Assembly (NCBI GenBank): GCA_951812725.1
Contig: OX638330.1
Location: 4,567,405-4,631,404, forward strand
Origin: an uncultured Caldilineaceae bacterium
Lineage (GTDB): Bacteria; Chloroflexota; Anaerolineae; Caldilineales; Caldilineaceae
Direction of reading: 5' to 3'
DNA length: 64,000 bases
The notes below the pieces were generated by a model, which worked only from the letters and a program-made list of their open reading frames with translations, had not been told where the DNA came from and searched no databases. Positions 16,742 to 24,889 of the stretch are shown here, in pieces. Position numbers and translations under genes: made by a program. How positions within the stretch are numbered: position 1 is the stretch's first letter; every line of letters starts with the position of its first letter.

Positions 16742-18694
16742 GTGGCTGAGAAGATGAACAAGCAGGATTTCGTTTACGGCGCCGACCAGATTCAGGTGCT
16801 GGAAGGCTTGGAGGCGGTGCGGAAGCGGCCCGGCATGTACATTGGCGGGACCGATACAAAAGCCCTGCACCACATGATATACGAAGTGGTGGACAATGCC
16901 ATCGACGAGGCGATGCAGGGCCGCTGCGACAAGATTGTGGTTACGATCCACAAGGATGAGAGTGTCACTGTGGAGGACAACGGCGCCGGCATCCCCGTGG
17001 GCATACAGAAGCAGACCGGCTTGCCGGCGTTGACGGTGGTGATGACGAAGCTGCACGCCGGCGGCAAGTTCGGCGACGTCGGCTACAAGGTTTCGGGCGG
17101 TTTGCACGGCGTCGGCGTGAGCGCGGTCAATGCGCTGAGCACGTGGATGGAGACGGAGGTCAAGCGGGACGGAAAAGTCTGGCGGCAGCGTTTCAATCGT
17201 GGTGTGCCTGTGACCGATGTGGAGGAAGTGGGGGAGTGTAAGCGCGGCGAGACGGGCACGATTCAGCGTTTTCTGCGCGACGATACGATCTTCGATGTTC
17301 TCGAATATGAGTGGCAGACGTTGGTGACCCGTTTTCGGGAGATGGCGTTCCTGACGCGCGGTATCGATATACATTTTGTCGATGACCGCGGGGAGGAGCC
17401 GCGCGAGATCAGCTTCTATTTCGAAGGCGGCGTGCAGACTTTCGTGCGCTATGTCAACAAGAATCGAGCCGTTTTGCACCAGCCGGTCTACATTGACATG
17501 CAGGTCGAATCGACCCATGTGGAGGTGGCGATCCAGTACACGGACGGCTACAATGAATCGATCTTCGCATTTGCCAACACGATTAACACGCCTGACGGCG
17601 GCACCCATCTGACCGGTCTGCGCGCTGCGGTCACGCGGCAGATCAACGATTACGCGCGCAAGCAGGGGATTCTGAAGGAAAATGATGCCAACTTCAGCGG
17701 GGATGATACGCGCCAGGGCATGACCGCCATCCTCAGCGTCAAGGTTGTGGAGCCGCAGTTCGAGGGTCAGAACAAGCTGAAGTTGCTCAACAACGAGGTG
17801 CGCTATCACGTCGAGACGGCTGTGGCCGAGGGCATCAACAGCTGGATGGAGGAGAACCCGCGCGACGCCAGGCGGATCACCGACAAGTGCCAGGTGGCGT
17901 TTCGCGCCCGAGAGGCCGCCCGCAAGGCCAGAGATCTGGTGATTCGCAAGAGTGCGCTGGAGAGCATGACTCTGCCCGGCAAACTGGCGGACTGCTCCAG
18001 CCGCGATCCGAGCGAGAGCGAACTCTATATTGTTGAGGGTGACAGCGCAGGCGGCAGCGCCAAGCAGGGCCGCGATCGACGCTTTCAGGCGGTGCTGCCG
18101 CTGCGGGGCAAGATTCTGAATGTGGAGCGCACCAGCCTGGACAAGATCCTGGGCAACAAGGAGATCCAGTCGCTGATTACGGCGATGGGCACAGGTGTGG
18201 GCGATGACTTCACTGTCGACAACCTGCGTTATAACCGGATTATTGTCATGACGGACGCGGACGTGGACGGCGCCCACATTCGCACGCTGCTGCTGACGTT
18301 GTTTTTCCGGTATATGGGGCCGCTGGTGGAGAACGGTCATCTGTACATTGCGCAGCCGCCGCTGTATAAGGTGCAGGTCACCGAACGTCAAAACGGCAAG
18401 GCAAAGCGGTCGGAGCAGTACGTATACAACGACATCGCTCTGACCCAGATCCGTCAGGAGATGGGTACGGACAATATAAAGTTGGAGCAGCGCTACAAGG
18501 GGCTGGGGGAGATGAACCCGGAGCAGTTGTGGGATACGACGATGAACCCGGAATTTCGGACGCTGCTGCAGGTGCAGGTGGAGGATGCGGCGGAGGCGAA
18601 CCGCACGTTCGACATGCTGATGGGCAGCAGTGTTCCTCCCCGGCGCCGCTTCATCCAGACGCACGCCCACGAGGTGCGCAATCTGGACGTATAG
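16742..18694 (+). CDS. gyrB: DNA gyrase subunit B
   Basis: This is the ATPase subunit of the type IIA topoisomerase that supercoils DNA with GyrA. The GHKL ATPase begins at LEAVRKRPGMYIG and includes EVVDNAIDEA and GGLHGVGVS. The TOPRIM part has EGDSAGGSAKQGRDR at about residue 431, PLRGKILNVE, and the metal site DADVDGAHIRTLLLT at about 504. The C-terminus is RYKGLGEMNPEQLWDTTM. The length (650) is normal for Gram-positive-type GyrB. The start is GTG behind GGAGG. A strong intrinsic terminator follows 22 bp after the stop. gyrA is not in the window. Confidence 0.97.
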   Translation: MAEKMNKQDFVYGADQIQVLEGLEAVRKRPGMYIGGTDTKALHHMIYEVVDNAIDEAMQGRCDKIVVTIHKDESVTVEDNGAGIPVGIQKQTGLPALTVVMTKLHAGGKFGDVGYKVSGGLHGVGVSAVNALSTWMETEVKRDGKVWRQRFNRGVPVTDVEEVGECKRGETGTIQRFLRDDTIFDVLEYEWQTLVTRFREMAFLTRGIDIHFVDDRGEEPREISFYFEGGVQTFVRYVNKNRAVLHQPVYIDMQVESTHVEVAIQYTDGYNESIFAFANTINTPDGGTHLTGLRAAVTRQINDYARKQGILKENDANFSGDDTRQGMTAILSVKVVEPQFEGQNKLKLLNNEVRYHVETAVAEGINSWMEENPRDARRITDKCQVAFRAREAARKARDLVIRKSALESMTLPGKLADCSSRDPSESELYIVEGDSAGGSAKQGRDRRFQAVLPLRGKILNVERTSLDKILGNKEIQSLITAMGTGVGDDFTVDNLRYNRIIVMTDADVDGAHIRTLLLTLFFRYMGPLVENGHLYIAQPPLYKVQVTERQNGKAKRSEQYVYNDIALTQIRQEMGTDNIKLEQRYKGLGEMNPEQLWDTTMNPEFRTLLQVQVEDAAEANRTFDMLMGSSVPPRRRFIQTHAHEVRNLDV

Positions 18695-18716
18695 TTGCGA
18701 AGGCGGCAAACGGAAG

Positions 18717-18746
18717 GGCCCGACTGTATGGTCGGGCCTTTTTTTT
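18717..18746 (+). terminator. Rho-independent terminator of gyrB
   Basis: A perfect 8-bp stem (GGCCCGAC / GTCGGGCC) with a TGTATG loop is followed directly by eight T residues. Confidence 0.95.
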
Positions 18747-18843
18747 GGTTTTCAGTTTTTTGTTTTCAGTTTTTGGTTGGTAGATGCCGGCGGAGAGTGG
18801 GGCGCCCGGGGGCTTGGAGAGAGTGAAGAGGAGCGAGAAAGGT

Positions 18844-19182
18844 ATGGCAACGATCGATTTCAAGCGGTATCAGAGCGAATCGCGCAAGACATGGAGCCTG
18901 GTTCACACGGATCACGCGATCGTGTATCCGACGTTGGGGCTTGTGAATGAGGCAGGTGAGGTGGCGGGCAAGATCAAGAAGATATTTCGTGACAAAGAGG
19001 GTGTCATCTCGGAGGAGGACCGTGCGGCGTTGAAAGGTGAGTTGGGCGACGTGCTCTGGTACCTGACTCAGATTTGCACGGAGTTGGATCTGTCGTTGGA
19101 GGAGGTGGCTGCGCAGAACATCGAGAAGCTGTTCGACCGGTTGGAGCGGGGCGTCATCGGCGGGGAAGGCGATGTGCGCTGA
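18844..19182 (+). CDS. MazG-like nucleotide pyrophosphohydrolase
   Basis: The 112-residue protein has the all-alpha NTP-pyrophosphatase pattern: LVNEAGEVAGKIKK (the E-x2-E metal motif) and KGELGDVLWYLTQI (ExxD). Such proteins hydrolyse nucleoside triphosphates or dNTPs to monophosphates and are thought to clear damaged nucleotides. The single-domain size matches MazG-like housecleaning enzymes rather than full MazG. The start is ATG 18844, nine bases after AGAGGAG; an earlier in-frame ATG at 18784 would add an unconserved leader. It is transcribed toward the convergent rpoD. Confidence 0.8.
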   Translation: MATIDFKRYQSESRKTWSLVHTDHAIVYPTLGLVNEAGEVAGKIKKIFRDKEGVISEEDRAALKGELGDVLWYLTQICTELDLSLEEVAAQNIEKLFDRLERGVIGGEGDVR

Positions 19183-19280
19183 ACCTGAGGAGAGAGTGAA
19201 GAGGAATGAGAAGTGAGTAACTGCGACGAGTCACAGATATTATCTCACTCCCCACTCCTGATGTTCCCTACTTCTCGGTG

Positions 19281-20534
19281 TTACAGGTAGTCACGCAGTC
19301 TGCGGCTGCGGCTGGGGTGGCGCAGGCGGCTGAGGGCCTGGGCTTCGATCTGGCGGATACGTTCGCGGGTAACGCCGAACTTTCTGCCGACCTCTTCGAG
19401 CGTATAGTTGTAGCCGTCGACCAGTCCGAAGCGGAGTTGCAGGATGCGCACTTCGCGGGGGGTCAGGCTCTGGAAGATTTCGTCGATCACTTCCCGCAGA
19501 ATCTGACGGCCGGCGGAGTCTTGCGGGCTGTCTGCATCCTCATCCTCGATAAAGTCGCCCAGGTAGCTGTCTTCTTCCTCCCCGACCGGCATTTCCAGGC
19601 TGAGAGGCCGCTGGCTGACGCGCATGATGTGCTCGACCTTGCGGGGGGTTACGCCCAACTCTTCGGCGATTTCTTCGGTGGTTGGGTCGCGGCCCAGCTC
19701 CTGCACGAGCTGGCGGCTGGTGCGGGTCAGGCGGTTGATCTGCTCGTACATGTGCACGGGCACGCGAATTGTGCGGCCCTGGTCGGCGATGGCGCGTGTA
19801 ACCGCCTGCCGGATCCACCAGGTGGCATAGGTGCTGAACTTATAGCCGCGGCGGTAGTCAAACTTTTTGACAGCGCGAATCAGGCCGATATTGCCTTCCT
19901 GGATCAGGTCCAGAAAGGGGACGCCGCGGCCGACATACTTTTTGGCGACACTGACGACAAGGCGGCTGTTGGCCTTGATCAGGTGTTCCTGTGCGGAGCG
20001 TCCATCACGGACCAACCAGAGCAGTTGTTCGCGTTCTTCCCATTCGACCTGTTCATGGTTCAGGTGATGGCGGGAATCGCGACCGGCCTCCATGCGTTTG
20101 GCAAGATCGACCTCCTCGGCGGCAGTCAGCAGGGGAACGCGGCCGATCTCCTTGAGATAGAGGCTGATGGAGTCGTCGATTTCGATCTGGCTTAGATCGA
20201 ATTCGTCCTCTTCCGCGCTTTCAGGCGAATCTTTTTTCTCTTCGTTAGAAACGTCCTCTTTGGCCTGGCCGACAGAGATACCTTGCTCGAGCAGAGATGC
20301 GAAGATGTCATCCAGCTGCTCAATATCGTTTTCGGCCTCGGGCATGACCTGCAGCACTTCATCGTAGCTGACGAAGCCCTTTTCGCGGCCGAGTTTGAGC
20401 AGATGGGCGAGGGTCTCTTGCGGGCTGGGCGACTGCGCGTCGGCCTGCGCCGCGCCCTCTTCGAGCAGAGCGGTATTCGAATCCCCGTTGCGATTTTGCG
20501 TCTTTTCTTGCGTCAACAGCATTTCTCCGGCCAT
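19281..20534 (-). CDS. rpoD: Primary sigma factor RpoD/SigA
   Basis: This is the housekeeping sigma-70. The order of parts is a region 1.1-like segment (LGREKGFVSYDEVLQVMP), an acidic linker, region 1.2 (SISLYLKEIGRVPLLTAAEE), region 2 (DLIQEGNIGLIRAVKKFDYR and YKFSTYATWWIRQAVTRA), region 3, and region 4 (LEEVGRKFGVTRERIRQIEA) ending in SRRLRDYL. The start at 20534 is chosen because AGAGGTGA lies 4 bases upstream; a frame extension to 20585 lacks this. The product is 417 residues, short for RpoD because there is no large non-conserved insert, as usual outside Proteobacteria. Confidence 0.95.
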   Translation of the reverse strand: MAGEMLLTQEKTQNRNGDSNTALLEEGAAQADAQSPSPQETLAHLLKLGREKGFVSYDEVLQVMPEAENDIEQLDDIFASLLEQGISVGQAKEDVSNEEKKDSPESAEEDEFDLSQIEIDDSISLYLKEIGRVPLLTAAEEVDLAKRMEAGRDSRHHLNHEQVEWEEREQLLWLVRDGRSAQEHLIKANSRLVVSVAKKYVGRGVPFLDLIQEGNIGLIRAVKKFDYRRGYKFSTYATWWIRQAVTRAIADQGRTIRVPVHMYEQINRLTRTSRQLVQELGRDPTTEEIAEELGVTPRKVEHIMRVSQRPLSLEMPVGEEEDSYLGDFIEDEDADSPQDSAGRQILREVIDEIFQSLTPREVRILQLRFGLVDGYNYTLEEVGRKFGVTRERIRQIEAQALSRLRHPSRSRRLRDYL

Positions 20535-20757
20535 CGTCACCTCTTTTTGTGAATAGACATGCGCTGTTCGCGGCTGGCCGGGCACGAAGCGGCCGAGCGT
20601 TGGCGTTGGCGCGCATCAACGTTCATGTAGTGTTCAACATACCATAGGTTGTCGGAACGCTTCCGTAGCGCGAATCTCAAATGAGACAAAGACGATCCGG
20701 TCAGACCGTGCGGGGAATGTTCCTGCACCACCGTTTCGACGTCAGTGTACGAAGGGG

Positions 20758-21735
20758 CTACTCCGGCAATTTGAAATCCCAGATGCGATTTGTTTGCCCA
20801 TATTGGCGGTTGCAGGACGTGCACTGCAGCTGTGTTGGGCCGATGGCAGCCAGAGGATAGGTTGCGCAGGCCGGGCAACGGAAAAGCTGAGTCGGGCTGG
20901 CTTCACTTTGTGGCCGCTCGGCGGTGTCTGGCGCAGTCGCACGCACGAAGATGCTGGGCGCAAGGGGGAACTTGCCGCCGATGCGAAACAGGTGGTTGTC
21001 CAGACGGGCGAGCCTATGGGCCGGCAGGTTATTTTTGAGTGCCGGCAGCCGGAAATGGGAAGCTCCAAAGCGTTCATCCACGCGCAGGCCGGCGTCATTC
21101 AGTTTTGCGGCCATCCAGCCGGGATGAAAGTCGAAATTCATGGCGACAAATTCCAGTGGCGCAGGGTCAAAGGGGGACCAGGGTTGTCTTCGTGTGAGCC
21201 AGCGCAGGACCGCTTTCAGGTTACGCTTGTTGGCATATTCGAGTACGGCTGTACTGCTTTGGTGCAGAAGCGACTGCAGCTGGGCGAGTGCGGCCGGCAC
21301 ATTGGCCAGATGGTGCATCACCCGCACCATTACGAGCGTATCGAGCGAACCTTCGGCGAGGGGCATCTGGTAGAGATTGCCGGCGACGAAGACGAAGCGA
21401 GGGTCGTGCCCCCATTTGCGCACTGCGTCGGCCAGCATTGTGCGGCTGTAGTCGAAGAGCACGATCTGATCGTAGCCGAGGTAGAGATCGGCGAGACGGC
21501 CGAACCCGGCCCCGACTTCGGCGATACGGCGGCCCTGCGGGGGCAGGAGGCGTTGTAGCGCGATTCGTTCGACGGCATCTTCGTACTCGCGTCCCTGGCC
21601 TTCCCAGAAATCCTGGCGATAACCGCTGCCCTCGTAATCGATCACGGGGACGCCGGCCGGCGCGGCGTCGTCTGTCTTGTTATTCGGCTTTTCGATGGCA
21701 GTGCAGTTTGCAGCAGCCAGGTTGTTTGCCGACAT
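20758..21735 (-). CDS. SAM-dependent methyltransferase with C-terminal zinc ribbon
   Basis: The class I methyltransferase core is seen in IAEVGAGFGRLADLY (SAM motif I, about residue 71), the acidic end of strand 2 (IVLFDYSRTML) and GSLDTLVMVRVMHHL (motif IV region). After a linker, residues about 285-325 form a small zinc ribbon with two CxxC pairs (CPAC and CTSC), similar to Trm112-type domains. The substrate is unknown. The first 30 residues are low in conservation character. It lies upstream of rpoD on the same strand but more than 200 bp away. A parS-like site lies just beyond its 5' end. Confidence 0.75.
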   Translation of the reverse strand: MSANNLAAANCTAIEKPNNKTDDAAPAGVPVIDYEGSGYRQDFWEGQGREYEDAVERIALQRLLPPQGRRIAEVGAGFGRLADLYLGYDQIVLFDYSRTMLADAVRKWGHDPRFVFVAGNLYQMPLAEGSLDTLVMVRVMHHLANVPAALAQLQSLLHQSSTAVLEYANKRNLKAVLRWLTRRQPWSPFDPAPLEFVAMNFDFHPGWMAAKLNDAGLRVDERFGASHFRLPALKNNLPAHRLARLDNHLFRIGGKFPLAPSIFVRATAPDTAERPQSEASPTQLFRCPACATYPLAAIGPTQLQCTSCNRQYGQTNRIWDFKLPE

Positions 21736-21839
21736 GCGGGCCGCTCCACGGCGTTCAGGGATCCAGCACGGAAACAGATGCGTCAGTTCTGCAATACTTC
21801 TGTCGCATCATACAATATAGACGGATACGAAGTCGTGAA

Positions 21840-21855
21840 TGTTTCATGTGAAACA
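21840..21855. promoter_or_regulatory. parS-like ParB binding site 1
   Basis: TGTTTCATGTGAAACA matches the well-known bacterial parS consensus TGTTNCACGTGAAACA at 15 of 16 positions. It is intergenic. A second near-match occurs 14 kb away (35934). parS sites cluster near chromosome origins. Confidence 0.6.
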
Positions 21856-22077
21856 TCCACAGGTTCTGGTGTCGAAAACTGTAAGAGAGCACGCGCCCCA
21901 CGCGCATTCGTACAGTATAGCACGCGGATTGCGCAATTTCAATACCCTTTCGGATTTTCCTGATACGAATTGTCCAAAATCGGGCCGCTTTTTGTCGGCT
22001 CGGGAGACTGCTTTCGGGCGCTTTGTCAGTGCGGCCACTGCTATGGAGAGGCAATTTGCTGTCTAGAAACGCCGCGT

Positions 22078-22109
22078 CTACAATGGATATCTGCTACAAT
22101 GGATATCTG
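22078..22109. repeat. 16-bp perfect tandem repeat
   Basis: CTACAATGGATATCTG occurs twice head to tail. It runs directly into CAGAATTCCAC, so the end of the unit forms a string of EcoRV, PstI and EcoRI sites. The surrounding gap (21736-22243) has no gene other than the parS-like site. Confidence 0.8.
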
Positions 22110-22243
22110 CAGAATTCCACTGTAGATTCGCTCCGTGATGGTTCCTGATGGTCAGGAAGGCGCGTCGGCGTTGATTTGCCGGCTGCGTGTGCAGGGCGTG
22201 CCTTGGCGGGGACACTGAAGACTTCATATTGAGGAGAATGATA

Positions 22244-22717
22244 ATGGGAGATGTCGCATATCGTTCGAAAGTGCGTATTGAGCGGGTAAAAGGACCGCTG
22301 CGCAGGGCGTTTTTGCCGGCCGAGGAGGGGCATACGAAGTTCGGTGTCCATTCGGAGGTTGCTGAACATTACGGCGTGGACACCGACATTCACGAGCCGC
22401 ATGCCACGACGCTCGACTATGTGAATGCGGCCGCGGGCGGCTGACTGACCGGCACCTTCGGGGGCGCGCTGGAGGCGCGCAAAATACCTGCGGGCGACGG
22501 CTATCTGTCAGCCGACGTGGAAGCTGAAATCGAAAAAGACGGCAATGTGCTGGTGATCAAGCGGATTCACACTACATATACGTTGAGAGTGGCGCCTGAG
22601 CAGCGGGAAACCGCGGAACGAGTTCACGGATTCCATGCACAGTTCTGCCCAGTAGCGCGCAGTCTTGAAGGCAGCATCGACATTTCTACTGAACTGCGTA
22701 TGGTCGATCTCGACTGA
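22244..22717 (+). CDS. OsmC-family peroxidase-like protein, probable selenoprotein
   Basis: One frame is read through TGA at 22442-22444 (codon 67) to a final TGA, giving 157 residues. Upstream of the internal TGA lies TTLDYVNAAAGG; downstream, LTGTFGGALEARKI. In OsmC/Ohr-type proteins this place is the peroxidatic Cys (xxGGC-LTGT), so the UGA sits where Cys is expected and probably encodes selenocysteine. The second conserved Cys is kept (FHAQFCPVARS, residue 135). Similarity to the family is equally good on both sides of the UGA. A bSECIS-like hairpin lies just downstream. The start is ATG 22244, 7 bases after GAGGAG. OsmC proteins reduce organic hydroperoxides; Sec would raise activity. 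If UGA is a true stop, the gene is broken at its active site. Confidence 0.8.
22464..22480 (+). promoter_or_regulatory. bSECIS-like hairpin after the in-frame UGA
   Basis: A perfect 6-bp GC stem GCGCGC / GCGCGC closes a 5-base loop TGGAG. The loop begins 25 bases after the UGA and has G as its second base. These values fall inside the published bacterial SECIS model: loop of 3-14 bases, a G among the first two loop bases, and the loop about 16-37 bases from the UGA. It lies inside the coding region, as bacterial SECIS elements do. Confidence 0.7.
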
Positions 22718-22803
22718 AATTGCGGATGTTGGCGGCACGCGACCGGTGACAGGAGCAGTTCGCTGGCAGCGGCAGTTCGTAGGCGTTTCGGCTGCAATTG
22801 CGC

Positions 22804-22832
22804 TTGACAGCTTAAGGGCCGCGTGCTAGACT
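22804..22832 (+). promoter_or_regulatory. Sigma-70 type promoter
   Basis: TTGACA and TAGACT are separated by exactly 17 bases. Transcription would begin near 22839 and run into a small ORF and an intrinsic terminator. Confidence 0.75.
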
Positions 22833-22869
22833 GTCGGTCAGATCAGTTTTTCCGCTGAAGAAGCAAATT

Positions 22870-22947
22870 ATGAATCCATCTAATTCCTGCAGTACCGAAT
22901 TGACTAATTCCTGCAGTACCGAATTGAGGAGGCGTCCCCGGCAATAA
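22870..22947 (+). CDS. 25-codon small ORF with an internal duplication
   Basis: This is an ATG-to-TAA reading frame of 25 residues in a short unit between a strong promoter and a terminator. The peptide contains NSCSTELT followed by NSCSTEL, from a 24-bp tandem DNA repeat, then RRRPRQ. No good ribosome binding site is visible before the ATG (GAAGAAG lies 8-14 bases upstream). It may be a leader peptide, a small protein or chance coding within an sRNA. Nothing downstream looks like an attenuated structural gene, because the terminator is followed by an IS element. Confidence 0.35.
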   Translation: MNPSNSCSTELTNSCSTELRRRPRQ

Positions 22948-23011
22948 CCAGACATCCGTCTGGGCATTTGTGCGTGGGCCGAATTTCCTCAGCGGGAATC
23001 AGCCGATTGCA

Positions 23012-23038
23012 AAGCTCCCCGGACGGGGGGCTTTTTTT
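23012..23038 (+). terminator. Rho-independent terminator
   Basis: A 9-bp stem, AAGCTCCCC with GGGGGGCTT (one G-U pair), has a GGAC loop and a run of seven T residues. Confidence 0.9.
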
Positions 23039-23162
23039 ATATTGCGCGCATCTGCTGAGCAATATAGGGAGTCTGTCTTGGCCAGCCTGTCGTGCTGGCT
23101 GCCACTCGGGATATCTGATTGGGTAATCGATTGGCGGCAGCCCGGAACTGCAGTTTTTAGTA

Positions 23163-24174
23163 GGGCCTTATGCTAGTTGGGAAAGGCCAATTGCTTGATT
23201 TGCAGATAGTCAGGTACGCCCAAGAGGCGGTTGATATAAATGCAGAGGGTATGTGCGGTCAATTTTGTGTATAAGCGTGCACAAAGGCCTCTGAGCGTGT
23301 GAGCGTGGTTGGTTTCAATCGAGAACTGTGCGTTGAGTTGACTGGTGACTGTTTCGATGATTTGGCGGACCGAGTCGTAGAGGCGAGAGAGGTGTGCCGG
23401 GATCTGTTTTTTCTGGTTTTTGCGCTTCTTGGTGAGAAGACGGATGCGATTGTATTGCCAGAGTTCCTCAGCTGCCGGTGCACTGACGTAGGCCTTGTCG
23501 CCGATGACGATGCGGTTGTCGTGTTCTGCAAGGAGTTCGCGACCGACAGCCAAGTCGCGTTCGTTAGCCGGAGCTAACTCGAAGTCGATAATGAGGCCAC
23601 CCATCGTGATCAGCATATGCAGCTTGAAACCGAAGATCATCATCTTCTTGGAGGGAACGGGCCCAAAATCGGCCCCCCAATCGGACCATTTGGCGCGCGC
23701 TTGTGGCGCCAGATGGAATTGAACCACAGGAATAGGCAGGCTATCGATTACACAATGCACGTCCCTGTAGAGTTCCGTCCTGGCCAACATCATGCGTCGC
23801 ATTTCATTGATGACCCCCATCAAGTTACATCGCCGCCGATTGAAACGGCTCTGCTCCGGCAAAATCGGAAACTTATCCCGATGTGCCTGCATATGATTGA
23901 GTAACTCTGTTTCCACATCCCATCCCACACATTCGCCGATGAGACAAATCGCGATCAATTCACTGTCGCTACACTCAGGCTCCGGCCCCGGTCGTCTTAA
24001 ATGTTCTTCCAATTCCTTGCACATGTCGTCAACGAGCACATACACGCATAGACAGAAATCGTCAAAGTGGGCTATCATTCGCTTGGTCCTCCTGGTGAGC
24101 TACCTTGGTTGTTCGAGACTTCCAAAGTTATCTCACCAGGGGACTTTTTTCAAACACTAACTAGCATAAGGCCC
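23163..24174 (-). mobile_element. Complete IS982-family insertion sequence
   Basis: A 1,012-bp element with 16-bp perfect terminal inverted repeats, GGGCCTTATGCTAGTT. It is flanked by a 5-bp target duplication TAGTA (23158-23162 and 24175-24179). The flanks rejoin to GCAGTTTTTAGTAGTCAG, the same repeat module hit by the IS630 element at 12378. A decayed relative lies at 1512-1900. Confidence 0.9.
23173..24078 (-). CDS. IS982-family transposase
   Basis: The 301-residue DDE transposase shows the catalytic Asp in CVIDSLPIPV, the second Asp in IVIGDKAYVS and the Glu in RQIIETVTSQL. The family's C-terminal signature is HTLRGLCARLYTKLTAHTLC, then IYINRLLG. The N-terminus is HFDDFCLCVYVLVDDM. The length is normal and no frameshift or stop is present, so the enzyme looks functional. 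The last codons overlap the left terminal repeat. A ribosome binding site (AGGAGGACC) lies just upstream of the start. Confidence 0.92.
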   Translation of the reverse strand: MIAHFDDFCLCVYVLVDDMCKELEEHLRRPGPEPECSDSELIAICLIGECVGWDVETELLNHMQAHRDKFPILPEQSRFNRRRCNLMGVINEMRRMMLARTELYRDVHCVIDSLPIPVVQFHLAPQARAKWSDWGADFGPVPSKKMMIFGFKLHMLITMGGLIIDFELAPANERDLAVGRELLAEHDNRIVIGDKAYVSAPAAEELWQYNRIRLLTKKRKNQKKQIPAHLSRLYDSVRQIIETVTSQLNAQFSIETNHAHTLRGLCARLYTKLTAHTLCIYINRLLGVPDYLQIKQLAFPN

Positions 24175-24889
24175 TAGTAGTCAGTTCTTAGTTTTCAGTG
24201 GAACACCGGTGATTAGGTTCCGTTGACATTTTGGGAAGGCTGTTCAGATGTCAACAAGAACTGAAAGCCTGCAGGCCTGTTAGGGATGTTTCTCGCTTGA
24301 ATGTTGAAATAGACAAAACCAATTGATCCGCGAAGTAACGCGAAGGGTCGCGAAGAACACCTTTTTGTCCGCGGAGGACGCGGAGAACACCAGAGGCGTA
24401 TCGAATTTTCTTTGCGCAGCTGCGCCGCCCTTCGACGATCAGGCGTAATTTGCACCCGGAAGTCGTTGTTCAGACAAACGTCAACGAGCCCTAGTGATCG
24501 GTGGGTGGTGGGTTGAGGCGGCAAGTGGGGGAGTAGACTCCGTTCGCCAGACACGATGCTGGGGAAGCGTACACACGGTCGGTGAGGCATGTTTTTGTAG
24601 GGGGGCGTTGCGGGGGCGCAGCCCCTGCACAAGGGAGGGCCGAAGGCCCGACCGCCCATATGCAAAGAGAGAGTATAGAGGAGTGCGTAGAGAGAAACAT
24701 CGATGCGAGTTGGTGATGGCTGCGTAGTTGGTATCGCGCTCGCATAGCGATGTAGTGAATTCAACAAATCTGCGCGTCTGGTGTACATTCAGGAGCAGGT
24801 CGAAGCCCGATCTGTACCCCATTCTGGGTAGAAACCGGACTGAGATGCGCCAACCACATGGTGTGGGAGAGAGAAGAGGGAGAGAGGAG
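24175..24889. repeat. Mosaic of interspersed repeats, copy C (core 24577-24660)
   Basis: In order this holds the right half of the IS982-split TAGTAGTCAG module (to about 24215), a stretch with GCGAAGGGTCGCGAAGAACACC and TTTGTCCGCGGAGGACG units like the array at 40975, a GTGGGTGGTGGG run, CAGACACGATGCTGGGGA, and the hairpin module. There is no gene up to argC; the GAGGGAGAGAGGAG before 24890 is argC's ribosome binding site. Confidence 0.8.

Larger units (their letters stand above)
22839..23038 (+). ncRNA. Possible ~200-nt transcript of unknown function
   Basis: This is the unit from the predicted start to the end of the terminator. Besides the small ORF it can form a CCAGAC-ATCC-GTCTGG hairpin near 22948-22963 and further GC-rich structure before the terminator. 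It does not match tmRNA, 6S RNA, RNase P, SRP RNA or a tRNA that I can recognise. Confidence 0.4.

Noticed and set aside
16739..18709. A 656-codon open frame antisense to gyrB
   Set aside because: Exact shadow of gyrB; no motifs.
22921..23020. tRNA-Sec gene next to the selenoprotein
   Set aside because: The GC-rich structured stretch does not form an acceptor stem, a UCA anticodon arm and a long variable arm in the right order.
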